From assembly GCA_015064285.1 (NCBI GenBank), contig SVSN01000019.1:1-42368 (forward strand): a stretch of 42,368 nucleotides of DNA, read 5' to 3'. The notes beneath the pieces are model-generated. The model was not told the DNA's origin and did not search any database. It was given only the letters and a program-made list of their open reading frames with translations. Shown here piece after piece: positions 7,026 to 15,827 of this stretch (the stretch's first letter is position 1; every line of letters begins with the position of its first letter). The position numbers and the translations under genes were made by a program. This DNA is from Oscillospiraceae bacterium. GTDB taxonomy: Bacteria > Bacillota > Clostridia > Oscillospirales > CAG-272.

Positions 7026-7544
7026 ATGACGGTAAGACGACTGACAACGGATGCCATGTATCTGTGCGCAGCGCTGATGCTGGCTTTTCTGGAGTCGCTG
7101 CTGCCGCCTCTGCCGGTACCCGGACTGAAGCTGGGACTGGCCAATCTGGCGGTACTCTGCTGCAGCTACGGCGCAGGTCCGGCTGATGGTGCGGCGGTGG
7201 CTTTTTCACGGTGCCTGCTGATGGGACTCCTTTTCGGCAGCGGCACATCTCTGCTTTTTTCTCTGACCGGCACGACGGCGGTGGTCTGCATGCTCTGTCT
7301 GCTGCGCCTTGCCGGAGCGCACCGGTGCTTCAGTTTTATCGGCATATCCGTGCTGACCGCCTGCGCACACCATCTGGGACAGCTGCTCTGTGCAGGACTT
7401 CTGTACGGCTGGGGCCGGGAAATCCTGTCGGCATACGGCGGCGGCCTGTTTCTGGCAGGCACGGTATGCGGTGTTCTCACCGGCTGGATGGCCAATGTGC
7501 TCTTCCGGCGGCTTGGCGGGAAACGCGGCTTCTCCATAGCCTGA
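7026..7544 (+). CDS. Gx transporter family protein (heptaprenyl diphosphate synthase component I-like)
   Basis: A 172-residue polytopic membrane protein with five or six hydrophobic segments and the family motif PGLKLGLANLAVL near residue 40. Despite the historic name it resembles ECF-type substrate-binding membrane proteins. ATG 7026 lies one base after the preceding stop and uses GGGG (7018-7021) as a weak RBS, so translation is probably coupled. An in-frame TTG at 7014 is a less likely start. Its place between a NusG-II protein and ApbE suggests a role in membrane redox, quinone or flavin traffic. This is inference from context. Confidence 0.8.
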   Translation: MTVRRLTTDAMYLCAALMLAFLESLLPPLPVPGLKLGLANLAVLCCSYGAGPADGAAVAFSRCLLMGLLFGSGTSLLFSLTGTTAVVCMLCLLRLAGAHRCFSFIGISVLTACAHHLGQLLCAGLLYGWGREILSAYGGGLFLAGTVCGVLTGWMANVLFRRLGGKRGFSIA

Positions 7545-7571
7545 ATCCAACATGAGAAAGGTGTATCTTTC

Positions 7572-8636
7572 ATGAAAACCATTTGTAAAAAACTGGCGCT
7601 GATCCTGGCAGTGCTTCTGACATTTGCTCTTGTCTCCTGCGGCAATAACAAAACCGAATACGCAGACTCCGTGTTTACCGCCATGGACACTGTCATCACC
7701 CTGCGGCTGGCTGCAAACGATGTGGATAATGCCGCACTGGGAAGCGCTGCCGCCAGCGTGAAGGAGCTTACGGCAAAGCTGGAAGGGATTCTGTCCTGCC
7801 ATGACGATACCAGCGAATTGGCAGCCCTGAACCGTGACATTCATCTGCAGATCGAAACAGATGAAACCCTGCTGGCAGTGCTGGATACGGCATTTACCAT
7901 CAGTGAACTGACCGGCGGCACATATGATCCTACCATCGGCGCGCTGACCGAGCTTTGGAATGTGGGCGGCGGCGGGCCTGTCCCCAAGGAAAGAGAAATC
8001 GTCGAAGCCCTGACCCACAAGGGTATCGATAAGCTGATTCTGGAAGGAACCACCATTACCAAAAATGACACCTCCCTGAAGCTTGATCTGGGCGGTATCG
8101 GCAAAGGGTATGCCCTGCAGCAGATTCTGGCCTGTCTTTCCGCCACGGATGTTCCCTACGGGCTTGTATCCATGGGCGGCAACATCGGTGTCTTCGGCCA
8201 GAAACCGGACAGTACTCCCTATCAGATCGGTGTCAAGGATCCCCATGACACCAGCACCATTGTGGGATATCTGTACATTCCCAGCGGATTTGTGTCTGTT
8301 TCCGGGAATTATGAACGCTTTTTCCGGGAAGACGGCAAGCTGTATCACCACATTCTGGATCCCGAAACCGGATGGCCGGCAGACTCCGGTCTTTCCAGTG
8401 TAGCGGTGTACACCCAGAACGGTGCCTCAGCCGATGCTCTGTCCACTGCTCTTTTTGTCATGGGTCTGGAAGAAAGCATGGCATTCTACGAAAGCGGAAA
8501 GATGCAGTTTGAAGCCGTTTTCATCACCGAAGACAGCCGGATCCATCTCACCCCCGGTCTGGTGGAAAGCGGTATGTTTGAAATGACCACCGAAGATTAT
8601 ATTCTTGATGAAAACAGTATCCCTGCCGAAGAATAA
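7572..8636 (+). CDS. apbE: FAD:protein FMN transferase (ApbE), lipoprotein
   Basis: A 354-residue ApbE-family enzyme that attaches FMN from FAD to a Thr or Ser of extracytoplasmic redox proteins. Residues 1-22 form a lipoprotein signal ending in the lipobox LVSC, so it should be anchored outside the membrane. Family motifs are FTAMDTVITL near the N-terminus, DLGGIGKGYA (~172-181), SMGGNIGVFG (~199-208), YHHILDPETGWP (~257-268) and the Mg-binding DALSTALFVMG (~282-292). AAGGTG precedes ATG 7572. It is the third gene of the operon starting at 6620. No obvious FMN acceptor protein is encoded in the window, so its targets are elsewhere, for example an Rnf or other electron-transfer subunit. Confidence 0.93.
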   Translation: MKTICKKLALILAVLLTFALVSCGNNKTEYADSVFTAMDTVITLRLAANDVDNAALGSAAASVKELTAKLEGILSCHDDTSELAALNRDIHLQIETDETLLAVLDTAFTISELTGGTYDPTIGALTELWNVGGGGPVPKEREIVEALTHKGIDKLILEGTTITKNDTSLKLDLGGIGKGYALQQILACLSATDVPYGLVSMGGNIGVFGQKPDSTPYQIGVKDPHDTSTIVGYLYIPSGFVSVSGNYERFFREDGKLYHHILDPETGWPADSGLSSVAVYTQNGASADALSTALFVMGLEESMAFYESGKMQFEAVFITEDSRIHLTPGLVESGMFEMTTEDYILDENSIPAEE

Positions 8637-8664
8637 ATCCAAATCCACAGGAACACAATAACAT

Positions 8665-10110
8665 ATGGAAACAAATATGAAGAAAACCGGCGCTTTTCTG
8701 CCGCCGGAAGCCATCAGAGAACAGCTCGCCGCTGCAGACAGAATCCGGCTTGGGTACGCCGCACAGGGCAGAACGGATGACAATGCCCCGGGATATTACG
8801 TTCTGACCTTCGGCTGCCAGCAGAACGAAGCAGACAGCGAACGGCTGGGCGGACTCTGCGCCGCCATGGGCTACCGCCGGGTGGACGATATGGCGGACGC
8901 CGACCTGATTCTGGTCAACACCTGCGCCATCCGGGAACACGCGGAGAAAAAAGCGCTGTCCATCATCGGCTCCTGCAAGCACCTCCGTGAGAAGAATCCG
9001 GATCTGCTGGTAGGCATCGGCGGATGTATGGTGACCCAGAAGCACCGTGCGGACAAGCTCAAAAACAGCTATCCTTACGTAACGTTCACCTTTGATACGG
9101 GCGCTGTGCATCTGCTGCCCTCTCTGGTGGAAAACGCCCTGGCCGGCGGCAAGAGACAGTTTATCCACAGCGAAGCCTATGAAATCGCCGAAGGACTGCC
9201 CCTGGACCGCACCTCAAAGCATATGGCATGGCTGTCCGTCATGTACGGCTGCAACAATTTCTGCTCCTACTGTATCGTTCCCTATGTCAGAGGCCGGGAA
9301 AGAAGCCGCCGGATGGAAGATATTCTCACGGAAGCAAAGATGCTGATCGCCGACGGGGCAAAGGATATTACCCTGCTCGGACAGAACGTCAACTCCTACG
9401 GGAAGGATCTGGCAGACTCTGCCGATGATCCGGACTTTTCCGATGTGGTGCGGGCTGTATGCGCTCTGGACGGGGATTTCCGCCTGCGGTTCATGACATC
9501 CCACCCGAAGGATGCTTCCGACCGGCTGATTGCCGCCATCGCGGACTGTCCCAAAGTAGCCAGACATTTCCACCTGCCCGTACAGTCCGGTTCCGATGAA
9601 ATCCTGAAGCGCATGAACCGGAAATATACCTCCGCACACTATAAATCCCTGATCGACCGGCTGAAAGCGGCAGTACCGGATATCAGTATCACCTCTGACA
9701 TCATCGTGGGTTTCCCCGGCGAAACGGAAGAAGATTTTGAAGCCACGCTGGATATGCTCCGGTATGTGGAATACGATATGATCTTCTCCTTCATCTATTC
9801 CCCCAGACCCGGCACACCCGCTGCGGAAATGCCGGATCAGGTGCCCCACGAAGTCTCCACCGCCAGATTCGAAAGACTGCTGGCTCTTCAGAACGAAATC
9901 TCTCTCCGCCGTAACGAACGATTCCTCGGCCAGACCCTCCGTGTGTTGGTAGAGGGAGTAAGCAAAACCGATGACAATATGCTGACCGGCAGAGGCGACC
10001 CGGTACGTCCGGTGCACTTCCCCGGCGAGAGCTCTCTCATCGGACAGTTCGTGAACGTGAAAATCGAGAAGATCACTCCGTTTACGCTGGAAGGCGCGAT
10101 GTCCAATTAA
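8665..10110 (+). CDS. miaB: tRNA-2-methylthio-N6-dimethylallyladenosine synthase
   Basis: A 481-residue radical-SAM methylthiotransferase that converts i6A37 to ms2i6A37 in tRNAs reading UNN codons. The N-terminal domain supplies an auxiliary [4Fe-4S] cluster through Cys51 (TFGCQQNEAD), Cys87 (NTCAIR) and Cys121 (GGCMV). The radical-SAM cluster motif CNNFCSYC is at 196-203, and a C-terminal TRAM domain starts near 415. It is about the normal length for the family, with a modest N-terminal extension before the first Cys. The RBS (AGGA, about 12 bases upstream) is weak. The gene follows apbE by 28 bases without a terminator and may be read from the same promoter. Confidence 0.95.
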   Translation: METNMKKTGAFLPPEAIREQLAAADRIRLGYAAQGRTDDNAPGYYVLTFGCQQNEADSERLGGLCAAMGYRRVDDMADADLILVNTCAIREHAEKKALSIIGSCKHLREKNPDLLVGIGGCMVTQKHRADKLKNSYPYVTFTFDTGAVHLLPSLVENALAGGKRQFIHSEAYEIAEGLPLDRTSKHMAWLSVMYGCNNFCSYCIVPYVRGRERSRRMEDILTEAKMLIADGAKDITLLGQNVNSYGKDLADSADDPDFSDVVRAVCALDGDFRLRFMTSHPKDASDRLIAAIADCPKVARHFHLPVQSGSDEILKRMNRKYTSAHYKSLIDRLKAAVPDISITSDIIVGFPGETEEDFEATLDMLRYVEYDMIFSFIYSPRPGTPAAEMPDQVPHEVSTARFERLLALQNEISLRRNERFLGQTLRVLVEGVSKTDDNMLTGRGDPVRPVHFPGESSLIGQFVNVKIEKITPFTLEGAMSN

Positions 10111-10134
10111 GAATTGAGAATTATGAATTCAGAA
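10105..10134 (-). repeat. AT-rich dispersed repeat, copy A (inverted)
   Basis: The complement contains AATTCTCAATTCTTAATT, matching the short TTAATTC/AATTCTCA units at 13436-13470 and 35806-35832. It overlaps the TAA stop of miaB and stands out from the GC-rich coding DNA around it. Confidence 0.45.
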
Positions 10135-10225
10135 CCGCGGTGCTTGACTCTTATTTCAAAAAGCAGCCCGCATTTCCGAAGGAATCAAAAAACAAATTAT
10201 ATCATTATAAAACAGGAGAAAAATC

Positions 10226-10651
10226 ATGGAAACACTGACCCCCGCTATGAAAGAAGCCATTGCAGCTCTGGGTGAGCTGATCAAGGCAGATCCCCGGAAT
10301 GCTGCCATTCAGGAAGCCATTGCCGAATACGAACGCAGTGAAGAACTGAACGGACTGATTGCCGAATACAACACCCAGCAGAACGTGCTGTCCGACCTGT
10401 ACGGCAAGACCCACGGCTCCGATTCCGATGAATCCGCTGTGGAAATGCGCGACGCTATCCAGGATCGGATCGACACCCTGTACGACCAGATCACCGGCCA
10501 TCCTGTATACACCGCATACGTGGCAGCCAAGGAAGCCTTCGATGCTCTGACCAACGAAGTGTACGGCGAACTGCAGTTTGTGATCACCGGCCAGCGTCCC
10601 TGCAATCACGACTGTTCCTCCTGCGGCGGCGGATGCAGCAGCTGCGGCTGA
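10226..10651 (+). CDS. YlbF-family protein with a cysteine-rich tail
   Basis: A 141-residue YlbF/YmcA-type helical protein (residues ~5-115), a family that in Bacillus subtilis forms an Fe-S-containing complex with YaaT and modulates RNase Y and sporulation or competence signalling. The last 16 residues carry five cysteines and a histidine (CNHDCSSCGGGCSSCG), spaced CX3CX2CX3CX2C, a plausible metal or Fe-S ligand set. ATG 10226 follows CAGGAG. It lies between miaB and mutS, is preceded by a 115-base AT-rich gap with no clear promoter and is closed by the terminator at 10665. Function in this organism is inferred from the family only. Confidence 0.8.
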   Translation: METLTPAMKEAIAALGELIKADPRNAAIQEAIAEYERSEELNGLIAEYNTQQNVLSDLYGKTHGSDSDESAVEMRDAIQDRIDTLYDQITGHPVYTAYVAAKEAFDALTNEVYGELQFVITGQRPCNHDCSSCGGGCSSCG

Positions 10652-10664
10652 TTTATGACCTTAT

Positions 10665-10716
10665 AACAGGCGGGGAACCTGTTTCCGGCACCGGGATGGG
10701 CTCCCCTTCTGTTTTT
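10665..10716 (+). terminator. Intrinsic terminator after the YlbF-family gene
   Basis: AACAG (10665-10669) pairs with CTGTT (10709-10713) and GGGGA (10672-10676) with TCCCC (10702-10706), separated by a two-base internal loop on each side. The stem is followed by further T residues (10714-10716). Confidence 0.6.
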
Positions 10717-10720
10717 CCCG

Positions 10721-10770
10721 CATCCGTATTCCCCGGCGGACAATTTTTTGTCCTTCAGGGAATGCGGATG
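10721..10770 (+). promoter_or_regulatory. Long nested hairpin in the mutS upstream region
   Basis: CATCCGTATTCCC (10721-10733) pairs with GGGAATGCGGATG (10758-10770) over 13 pairs with one G-U. Inside lies a second perfect hairpin, GGACAA (10738-10743) / TTGTCC (10748-10753), with a TTTT loop. It ends 37 bases before ATG 10808 and is not followed by a T-run, so it is not a standard terminator. It may be a 5'-UTR structure or a palindromic insertion. Confidence 0.55.
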
Positions 10771-10807
10771 GATCATTCCATCATTTTATAAAGCGAGGTT
10801 TGGCACC

Positions 10808-13405
10808 ATGACTCCCATGATGCAGCAGTATTTCGAGATCAAGGATCAATACAGGGACTACATACTTTTCTACCGACTGGGCGACTTTTACGAGATGTTT
10901 TTTGACGATGCCCAGCTGGTTTCGGCAGAACTGGAGCTGACCCTCACCGGCCGGGACTGCGGCGAAGAGCAGCGGGCACCCATGTGCGGCATTCCCTACC
11001 ACTCCTGCGAGCCATACATCGGCCGGCTGATCGAAAAGGGTTACAAGGTCGCCATCTGCGAACAGGTGGAAGACCCCAAGACCGCCAAAAATCTGGTAAA
11101 GCGGGACGTTGTGCGGATCATCACCCCCGGCACGCTGATCGAAACCGATCTGCTCAACGACAAATCCAACAACTATCTGGCTACCCTGTACGCCGACGGG
11201 GACGCGGTGGGCCTTTGCTTTGCCGATATTTCCACCGCCTATCTCTGTGCTACGGCTTTCCGGCTGACCGATGCGGAGGATGCCATCGTCAATGAACTGT
11301 CCACCTATGGTCCCAGAGAAATTCTGGTGAATGTTCCTCTGCGCAGCATGCCCAAAGTGGCCGCTTTCTGCAAGGAACGGACAGGTGCGCTGGTTTCTGA
11401 GGGGGTTCCCCGGTACTTCACAGAGGAAGAAGCACTGGGCCGGACCGACAGACAGTTTGACGATAGCCTGACCGACGGCAAGCCTCTGTGTGCCAAGATC
11501 GCTGTGGGGGCTGCGCTTCGTTATATCGAAGAAACCCAGATGCAGGATATTTCCTATATCAGGGAACTGCATTTTTATGATGCCAGTCAGTTTCTGGAGA
11601 TGGATCTTTCCACCCGGCGGAATCTGGAACTGTGCGAAACCATGCTCACCAAGGAGAAAAAAGGTTCCCTGCTGTGGGTACTGGACAAAACCGAAACTTC
11701 CATGGGCGCCAGAATGCTGAAAAACCGGCTCGAGCATCCCCTGACCAATGCGGCACAGATTCTGGAACGACAGCAGGCTGTGGAGATTCTGGCGGACAAC
11801 TTCATGCTCCGGGAAGAAATCAGAGACCTGCTCCGCTCCGTACTGGATCTGGAACGACTGATCACCAAAGTCACCTACGGAACCGCCGGCGGACGGGATC
11901 TGCGCGCCATTGCCCAGACACTGTCTGTCCTGCCCCGGATGCGCACTCTGCTGGCAGATATAACCGTTGGGGAACTGGCTGCCATTTACCGGGATATGGA
12001 TCCGCTGGAAGATATCTGCGCCCGGATTGATGAAGCGCTGGTGGAAAACCCGCCTTTTGTGGTCAGAGAAGGGGGCATGATCCGGGATGGTTACAATGAA
12101 GATGTGGACAGGCTCCGGTACATCATGACCAACGGCAAGGACTGGATCAAGGAAACCGAACAGTCCGAAAAGGAAAAAACAGGCATCAAGAACCTGAAGA
12201 TCGGTTACAACCGGGTCTTCGGGTATTACATAGAACTGCCCCGTTCTGCTGCCGGACAGGCCCCGGAAGGCTATGTACGCAAGCAGACCCTGTCCGACAA
12301 GGAACGGTACATCACCGATGAGCTGAAAGACATGGAAGCCACCATTCTCGGGGCGGAAGACAAGCTGAAGAATCTGGAATACGAACTGTTTGCAGCACTG
12401 CGGGATGTAGTAGGCGAACAGGCAGCCCGGATCCGGCTTTCCGCAGATGCGCTGGCCCGTCTGGACGTATATGTGGGTCTGGCGGAAACGGCTGTGCAGA
12501 ACCAGTATGTGTGTCCCACTGTGGACTACAGCGATGAAATCCGTATTGTGGAAGGACGTCATCCCGTAGTGGAACAGTTTGTGTCCGACTCCTACTTTGT
12601 GCCCAATGATGCTATGCTGGACACCGGAGACAACCGGCTCATGCTGATTACCGGTCCCAATATGGCGGGGAAATCCACTTATATGCGGCAGACGGCACTG
12701 ATTGTGCTGATGGCTCAGGTAGGATCCTTCGTTCCGGCAGCGGAAGCACACATCGGCATCGTGGACAAACTGTTCACCCGCGTAGGCGCCTCTGACGACC
12801 TGGCCTCGGGTCAGTCCACCTTCATGCTGGAAATGAAGGAAGTGGCCTACATTCTGGGCAGCGCCACCCGCCGTTCCTTTATCATCTATGACGAAATCGG
12901 CAGAGGTACCAGCACCTATGACGGCATGAGCATCGCCCGGGCGGTAGCGGAATACACCGCCGGGAAGAAAATCGGTGCAAAAACCATGTTCGCCACCCAT
13001 TATCACGAACTGACCTCTCTGGAAGATACTCTGCCCGGGGTTGTAAACTGCCACGTTGCCGCCAAGAAGCGGGGCGAGGACATTACTTTCCTGCGCAAAA
13101 TCGTAAAAGGCCCCACGGACGACAGCTACGGCATCGAAGTAGCCAGACTGGCCGGTGTGCCCGGAGAGGTGACCAAGCGTGCCAGAGAAATCCTGCGGGA
13201 TCTGGAAAAAGACGGCCGCGTCACGGAAAAACCGGCAAAGACATCCAAAAATACCGCCCAGCCGGAACAGGTCTCCATGGGTACCCTCTCTTTCACAGAT
13301 GTTGCCGCAGACACTATCAAGGAACAGCTGCAGAAAACCGATGTAAATACTCTCACTCCCATCGAAGCCCTGAACCTGCTGTACGAATGGAAAAAACTGC
13401 TGTAA
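10808..13405 (+). CDS. mutS: DNA mismatch repair protein MutS
   Basis: An 865-residue MutS, the mismatch-recognition ATPase. Order of domains: mismatch-binding domain with the phenylalanine-glutamate motif FYEMFFDDA near residue 27, connector, core and lever with clamp, then the ATPase with Walker A GPNMAGKST (~616-624), Walker B (IIYDEIGRGTSTYDG) and the FATHYHEL signature, and a C-terminal dimerisation helix. ATG 10808 was chosen because GAGG precedes it by about 10 bases and MTPMMQQYFEIK aligns with the usual N-terminus; an in-frame start at 10748 would lie inside the hairpin. mutL follows after 81 bases, so mutSL is likely one operon. Confidence 0.97.
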   Translation: MTPMMQQYFEIKDQYRDYILFYRLGDFYEMFFDDAQLVSAELELTLTGRDCGEEQRAPMCGIPYHSCEPYIGRLIEKGYKVAICEQVEDPKTAKNLVKRDVVRIITPGTLIETDLLNDKSNNYLATLYADGDAVGLCFADISTAYLCATAFRLTDAEDAIVNELSTYGPREILVNVPLRSMPKVAAFCKERTGALVSEGVPRYFTEEEALGRTDRQFDDSLTDGKPLCAKIAVGAALRYIEETQMQDISYIRELHFYDASQFLEMDLSTRRNLELCETMLTKEKKGSLLWVLDKTETSMGARMLKNRLEHPLTNAAQILERQQAVEILADNFMLREEIRDLLRSVLDLERLITKVTYGTAGGRDLRAIAQTLSVLPRMRTLLADITVGELAAIYRDMDPLEDICARIDEALVENPPFVVREGGMIRDGYNEDVDRLRYIMTNGKDWIKETEQSEKEKTGIKNLKIGYNRVFGYYIELPRSAAGQAPEGYVRKQTLSDKERYITDELKDMEATILGAEDKLKNLEYELFAALRDVVGEQAARIRLSADALARLDVYVGLAETAVQNQYVCPTVDYSDEIRIVEGRHPVVEQFVSDSYFVPNDAMLDTGDNRLMLITGPNMAGKSTYMRQTALIVLMAQVGSFVPAAEAHIGIVDKLFTRVGASDDLASGQSTFMLEMKEVAYILGSATRRSFIIYDEIGRGTSTYDGMSIARAVAEYTAGKKIGAKTMFATHYHELTSLEDTLPGVVNCHVAAKKRGEDITFLRKIVKGPTDDSYGIEVARLAGVPGEVTKRAREILRDLEKDGRVTEKPAKTSKNTAQPEQVSMGTLSFTDVAADTIKEQLQKTDVNTLTPIEALNLLYEWKKLL

Positions 13406-13435
13406 ACCGCTCCAAATCTCCGGAAGCACATAATA

Positions 13436-13470
13436 CTTCTTACTTCTTATTTCTTAATTCTTAATTCACA
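13436..13470 (+). repeat. AT-rich dispersed repeat, copy B
   Basis: It is built of ACTTCTTA and TTCTTAATTC units and ends with TTAATTCACAAAG, directly followed by the GGGGG Shine-Dalgarno site of mutL. It resembles copies A (10105), C (35806) and D (21905). Confidence 0.5.
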
Positions 13471-13486
13471 AAGGGGGTCTGCCTCT

Positions 13487-15766
13487 ATGCCGTCCATTCA
13501 AGTGCTGCCTTTTGCGGTAGCCAATCTGATCGCCGCCGGAGAAGTGGTGGATCGTCCTTCCTCCGTCATTAAGGAACTTCTGGAAAATGCCATCGACGCC
13601 GGGGCTGACCAGATCACTGTGGAAATCCAGAACGGCGGGGTAAAGTTCATCAGAGTCACCGACAACGGCTGCGGCATGGCACCGGAAGATCTGCCTACCG
13701 CCATCCAGAGACACGCCACCAGCAAAATCCGCACCGCCGCTGACCTGGACGGGATCGCTACTCTGGGGTTCCGTGGTGAGGCGCTGGCCGCCATTTCCTC
13801 CGTTGCCAGAGTGCGGATCCTGTCCAGAGAACGGGAAGCCGGAATGGGCGGACTACTGGAATGCCACGGCGGCGAGATTGTCACCCAGACGGAAGCGGGG
13901 TGTCCTACCGGCACCACCATCGTGGTGGAAGATCTTTTCTATAATGTCCCCGCACGCCGGAAATTCCTGAAAAAAGATGCCACGGAAGCCATTGCCTGCG
14001 CCACTGTGGTGGAAAAAATTGCCCTGTCCCACCCGGAGATTGCGCTGAAATATATCAGCGACGGGGAAGTGAAATTCCGCACCGCCGGGAACGGAGATCT
14101 GTCTGCTGCCATGTACGCTCTGTTCGGCCGTGAAATCGCCAAACGTTCCCTGTGGACAGATCGTTCTGAAAACGGCATCCGGGTATGGGGGTATGTGTCT
14201 GAGCCCGACCTGTTCCGTCCCAACCGGAATCTGGAAAACTTCTTCATCAACGGCCGGTATGTGAAAAGCCGTACCGCCAACGCCGCCGTAGAACAGGCCT
14301 ATTCCTCAAAAATCCCCCACGACAAATTCCCGGTCTGCGTACTTCATATCGAGATCGCGCCGGGAGCCGTGGATGTGAACGTGCATCCTACCAAGCTGGA
14401 AGTAAAATTCACCAACGAAAAGCTGGTGTTTGATGCGGTCTATTACGCCGTGCTCACCGCACTGGAATCTGCCGCCAGCCGTCCCGAACTGACTGTTGTA
14501 CCGGCAGAAAAACAAAAAACCGCCAACCCGCTCACGCAGAAAACCACAGAGAGCAAAAATTTCTGGGCCACCGGTGAGGAAGCACGCCGACTGATCAATG
14601 CCTTTGTTCCGCAGGACGGGCCGAAAAAACGTGCTGAGCAGATCCGCCTGGGAGAATCAGTTCCCGAAAAAGCCGAACCGAAGCCTGCCGCAAAACCGGA
14701 ATCCGTCGGAACCAAAGGTGCGGACTGGCATTCGTGGCGGGAAGCACTGCATTCCATTCCCCCGTCCATGAGCGAAGGGACACCGGATGACAAACCGACT
14801 GAAAAACAGGCAGAGAATTCTGATTACCTGCCGGATGAACCGGTACAGACAGAACCGGAAGCCGTCCCTCAGCCGCCGCCGGAAATGCTGACGGCGCTGC
14901 CGCCCCTGGATCCGCCGCCGGAGGAAGTCCCTCCGGATGAGATGCTCACATACATTCCGCCCTTTGCACCGGAAGACATTCCCATGACGGAGAACGGTGT
15001 ACCTGCGGGGGGAATTCCCATCCCGGAAGAAGCACCCACAGAAATGCCGGCAGCACCGGAAACGGAAGGTATCCCGCCGGAAATGCCGTCTGCAGCTGAC
15101 CCGGATCCTGCAGAAGCGGAAGATAGATACATTCCCGAACCGTATGATGCACCCGAATACCTGATTCTGGGCGAAGCGTTCAATACATACATCATTGTTC
15201 AGCTGGAAGACCGGCTGCTGATGATCGACAAGCACGCAGCCCATGAGCGGATCATCTTTGATGAGCTGTGCCGCCGGATGCGGGAACGGAACCACGCCGG
15301 CCAGATGCTCATGGCGCCTTACCCCATCACTCTGCTCCAGTCGGAAGCGGCCATGCTGGAGGAATACGGCGACAGTCTCCGCGCCCTGGGATATGCCTGG
15401 GAAGCCGAGCCTGCATCCCTGTCCACCGTTTCCCTGCAGCTGACCCAGATGCCGGATATGCTGTCCCAGACAGAAGGCGCAGCCCTCTTTGCGGATCTGA
15501 TCACCCATCTGGCCGATGCTACCGCCACCGTGGAATCCGCCTCTGCCGCCTATTTTGAGACAAAACTCTGGCAGGCGTCCTGTAAAGCGGCCATCAAAGG
15601 CGGCAGAATCTACGACATGGTACATCTGCGCTGGATCTGTGACCGGCTTCTTGTCAAACCGGAAAAAGAAGGCGCCTCCGTAATCCGCACCTGTCCCCAC
15701 GGCCGTCCCGTGGCTTTTGAAATCAAGAAAACCTCCATTGAACGGCAGTTTGCCCGGCTTGTCTGA
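13487..15766 (+). CDS. mutL: DNA mismatch repair protein MutL (endonuclease type) with a long Pro/Glu linker
   Basis: A 759-residue MutL. The N-terminal GHKL ATPase has ENAIDAGA, DNGCGM and GFRGEAL (the last at ~94-100) and the transducer fold to about 335. Residues ~340-560 form a low-complexity linker rich in Pro and Glu, longer than usual. The C-terminal endonuclease domain has DKHAAHERIIFD (~581-592; the consensus second Glu is Asp here), ACKAAIKGG and TCPHGRPV, so this is a nicking MutL as expected in an organism without MutH. The RBS is GGGGG before ATG 13487. MutL links MutS mismatch recognition to strand incision. Confidence 0.96.
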   Translation: MPSIQVLPFAVANLIAAGEVVDRPSSVIKELLENAIDAGADQITVEIQNGGVKFIRVTDNGCGMAPEDLPTAIQRHATSKIRTAADLDGIATLGFRGEALAAISSVARVRILSREREAGMGGLLECHGGEIVTQTEAGCPTGTTIVVEDLFYNVPARRKFLKKDATEAIACATVVEKIALSHPEIALKYISDGEVKFRTAGNGDLSAAMYALFGREIAKRSLWTDRSENGIRVWGYVSEPDLFRPNRNLENFFINGRYVKSRTANAAVEQAYSSKIPHDKFPVCVLHIEIAPGAVDVNVHPTKLEVKFTNEKLVFDAVYYAVLTALESAASRPELTVVPAEKQKTANPLTQKTTESKNFWATGEEARRLINAFVPQDGPKKRAEQIRLGESVPEKAEPKPAAKPESVGTKGADWHSWREALHSIPPSMSEGTPDDKPTEKQAENSDYLPDEPVQTEPEAVPQPPPEMLTALPPLDPPPEEVPPDEMLTYIPPFAPEDIPMTENGVPAGGIPIPEEAPTEMPAAPETEGIPPEMPSAADPDPAEAEDRYIPEPYDAPEYLILGEAFNTYIIVQLEDRLLMIDKHAAHERIIFDELCRRMRERNHAGQMLMAPYPITLLQSEAAMLEEYGDSLRALGYAWEAEPASLSTVSLQLTQMPDMLSQTEGAALFADLITHLADATATVESASAAYFETKLWQASCKAAIKGGRIYDMVHLRWICDRLLVKPEKEGASVIRTCPHGRPVAFEIKKTSIERQFARLV

Positions 15767-15827
15767 GGTTTAACGGAAAGCTGAATACAGTCCGAGAATT
15801 CACTTATATATACAGAAGGAAAAAATC

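Noticed and set aside
10652-10807. Riboswitch or T-box upstream of mutS
   Set aside because: The region is explained by a terminator and a nested hairpin; no known aptamer core or T-box sequence is visible.
10781-13429. 882-codon open frame antisense to mutS
   Set aside because: The sense frame encodes a complete, unmistakable MutS with all motifs. The antisense frame has no family resemblance and follows from codon bias that avoids reverse-strand stops in this GC-rich gene.
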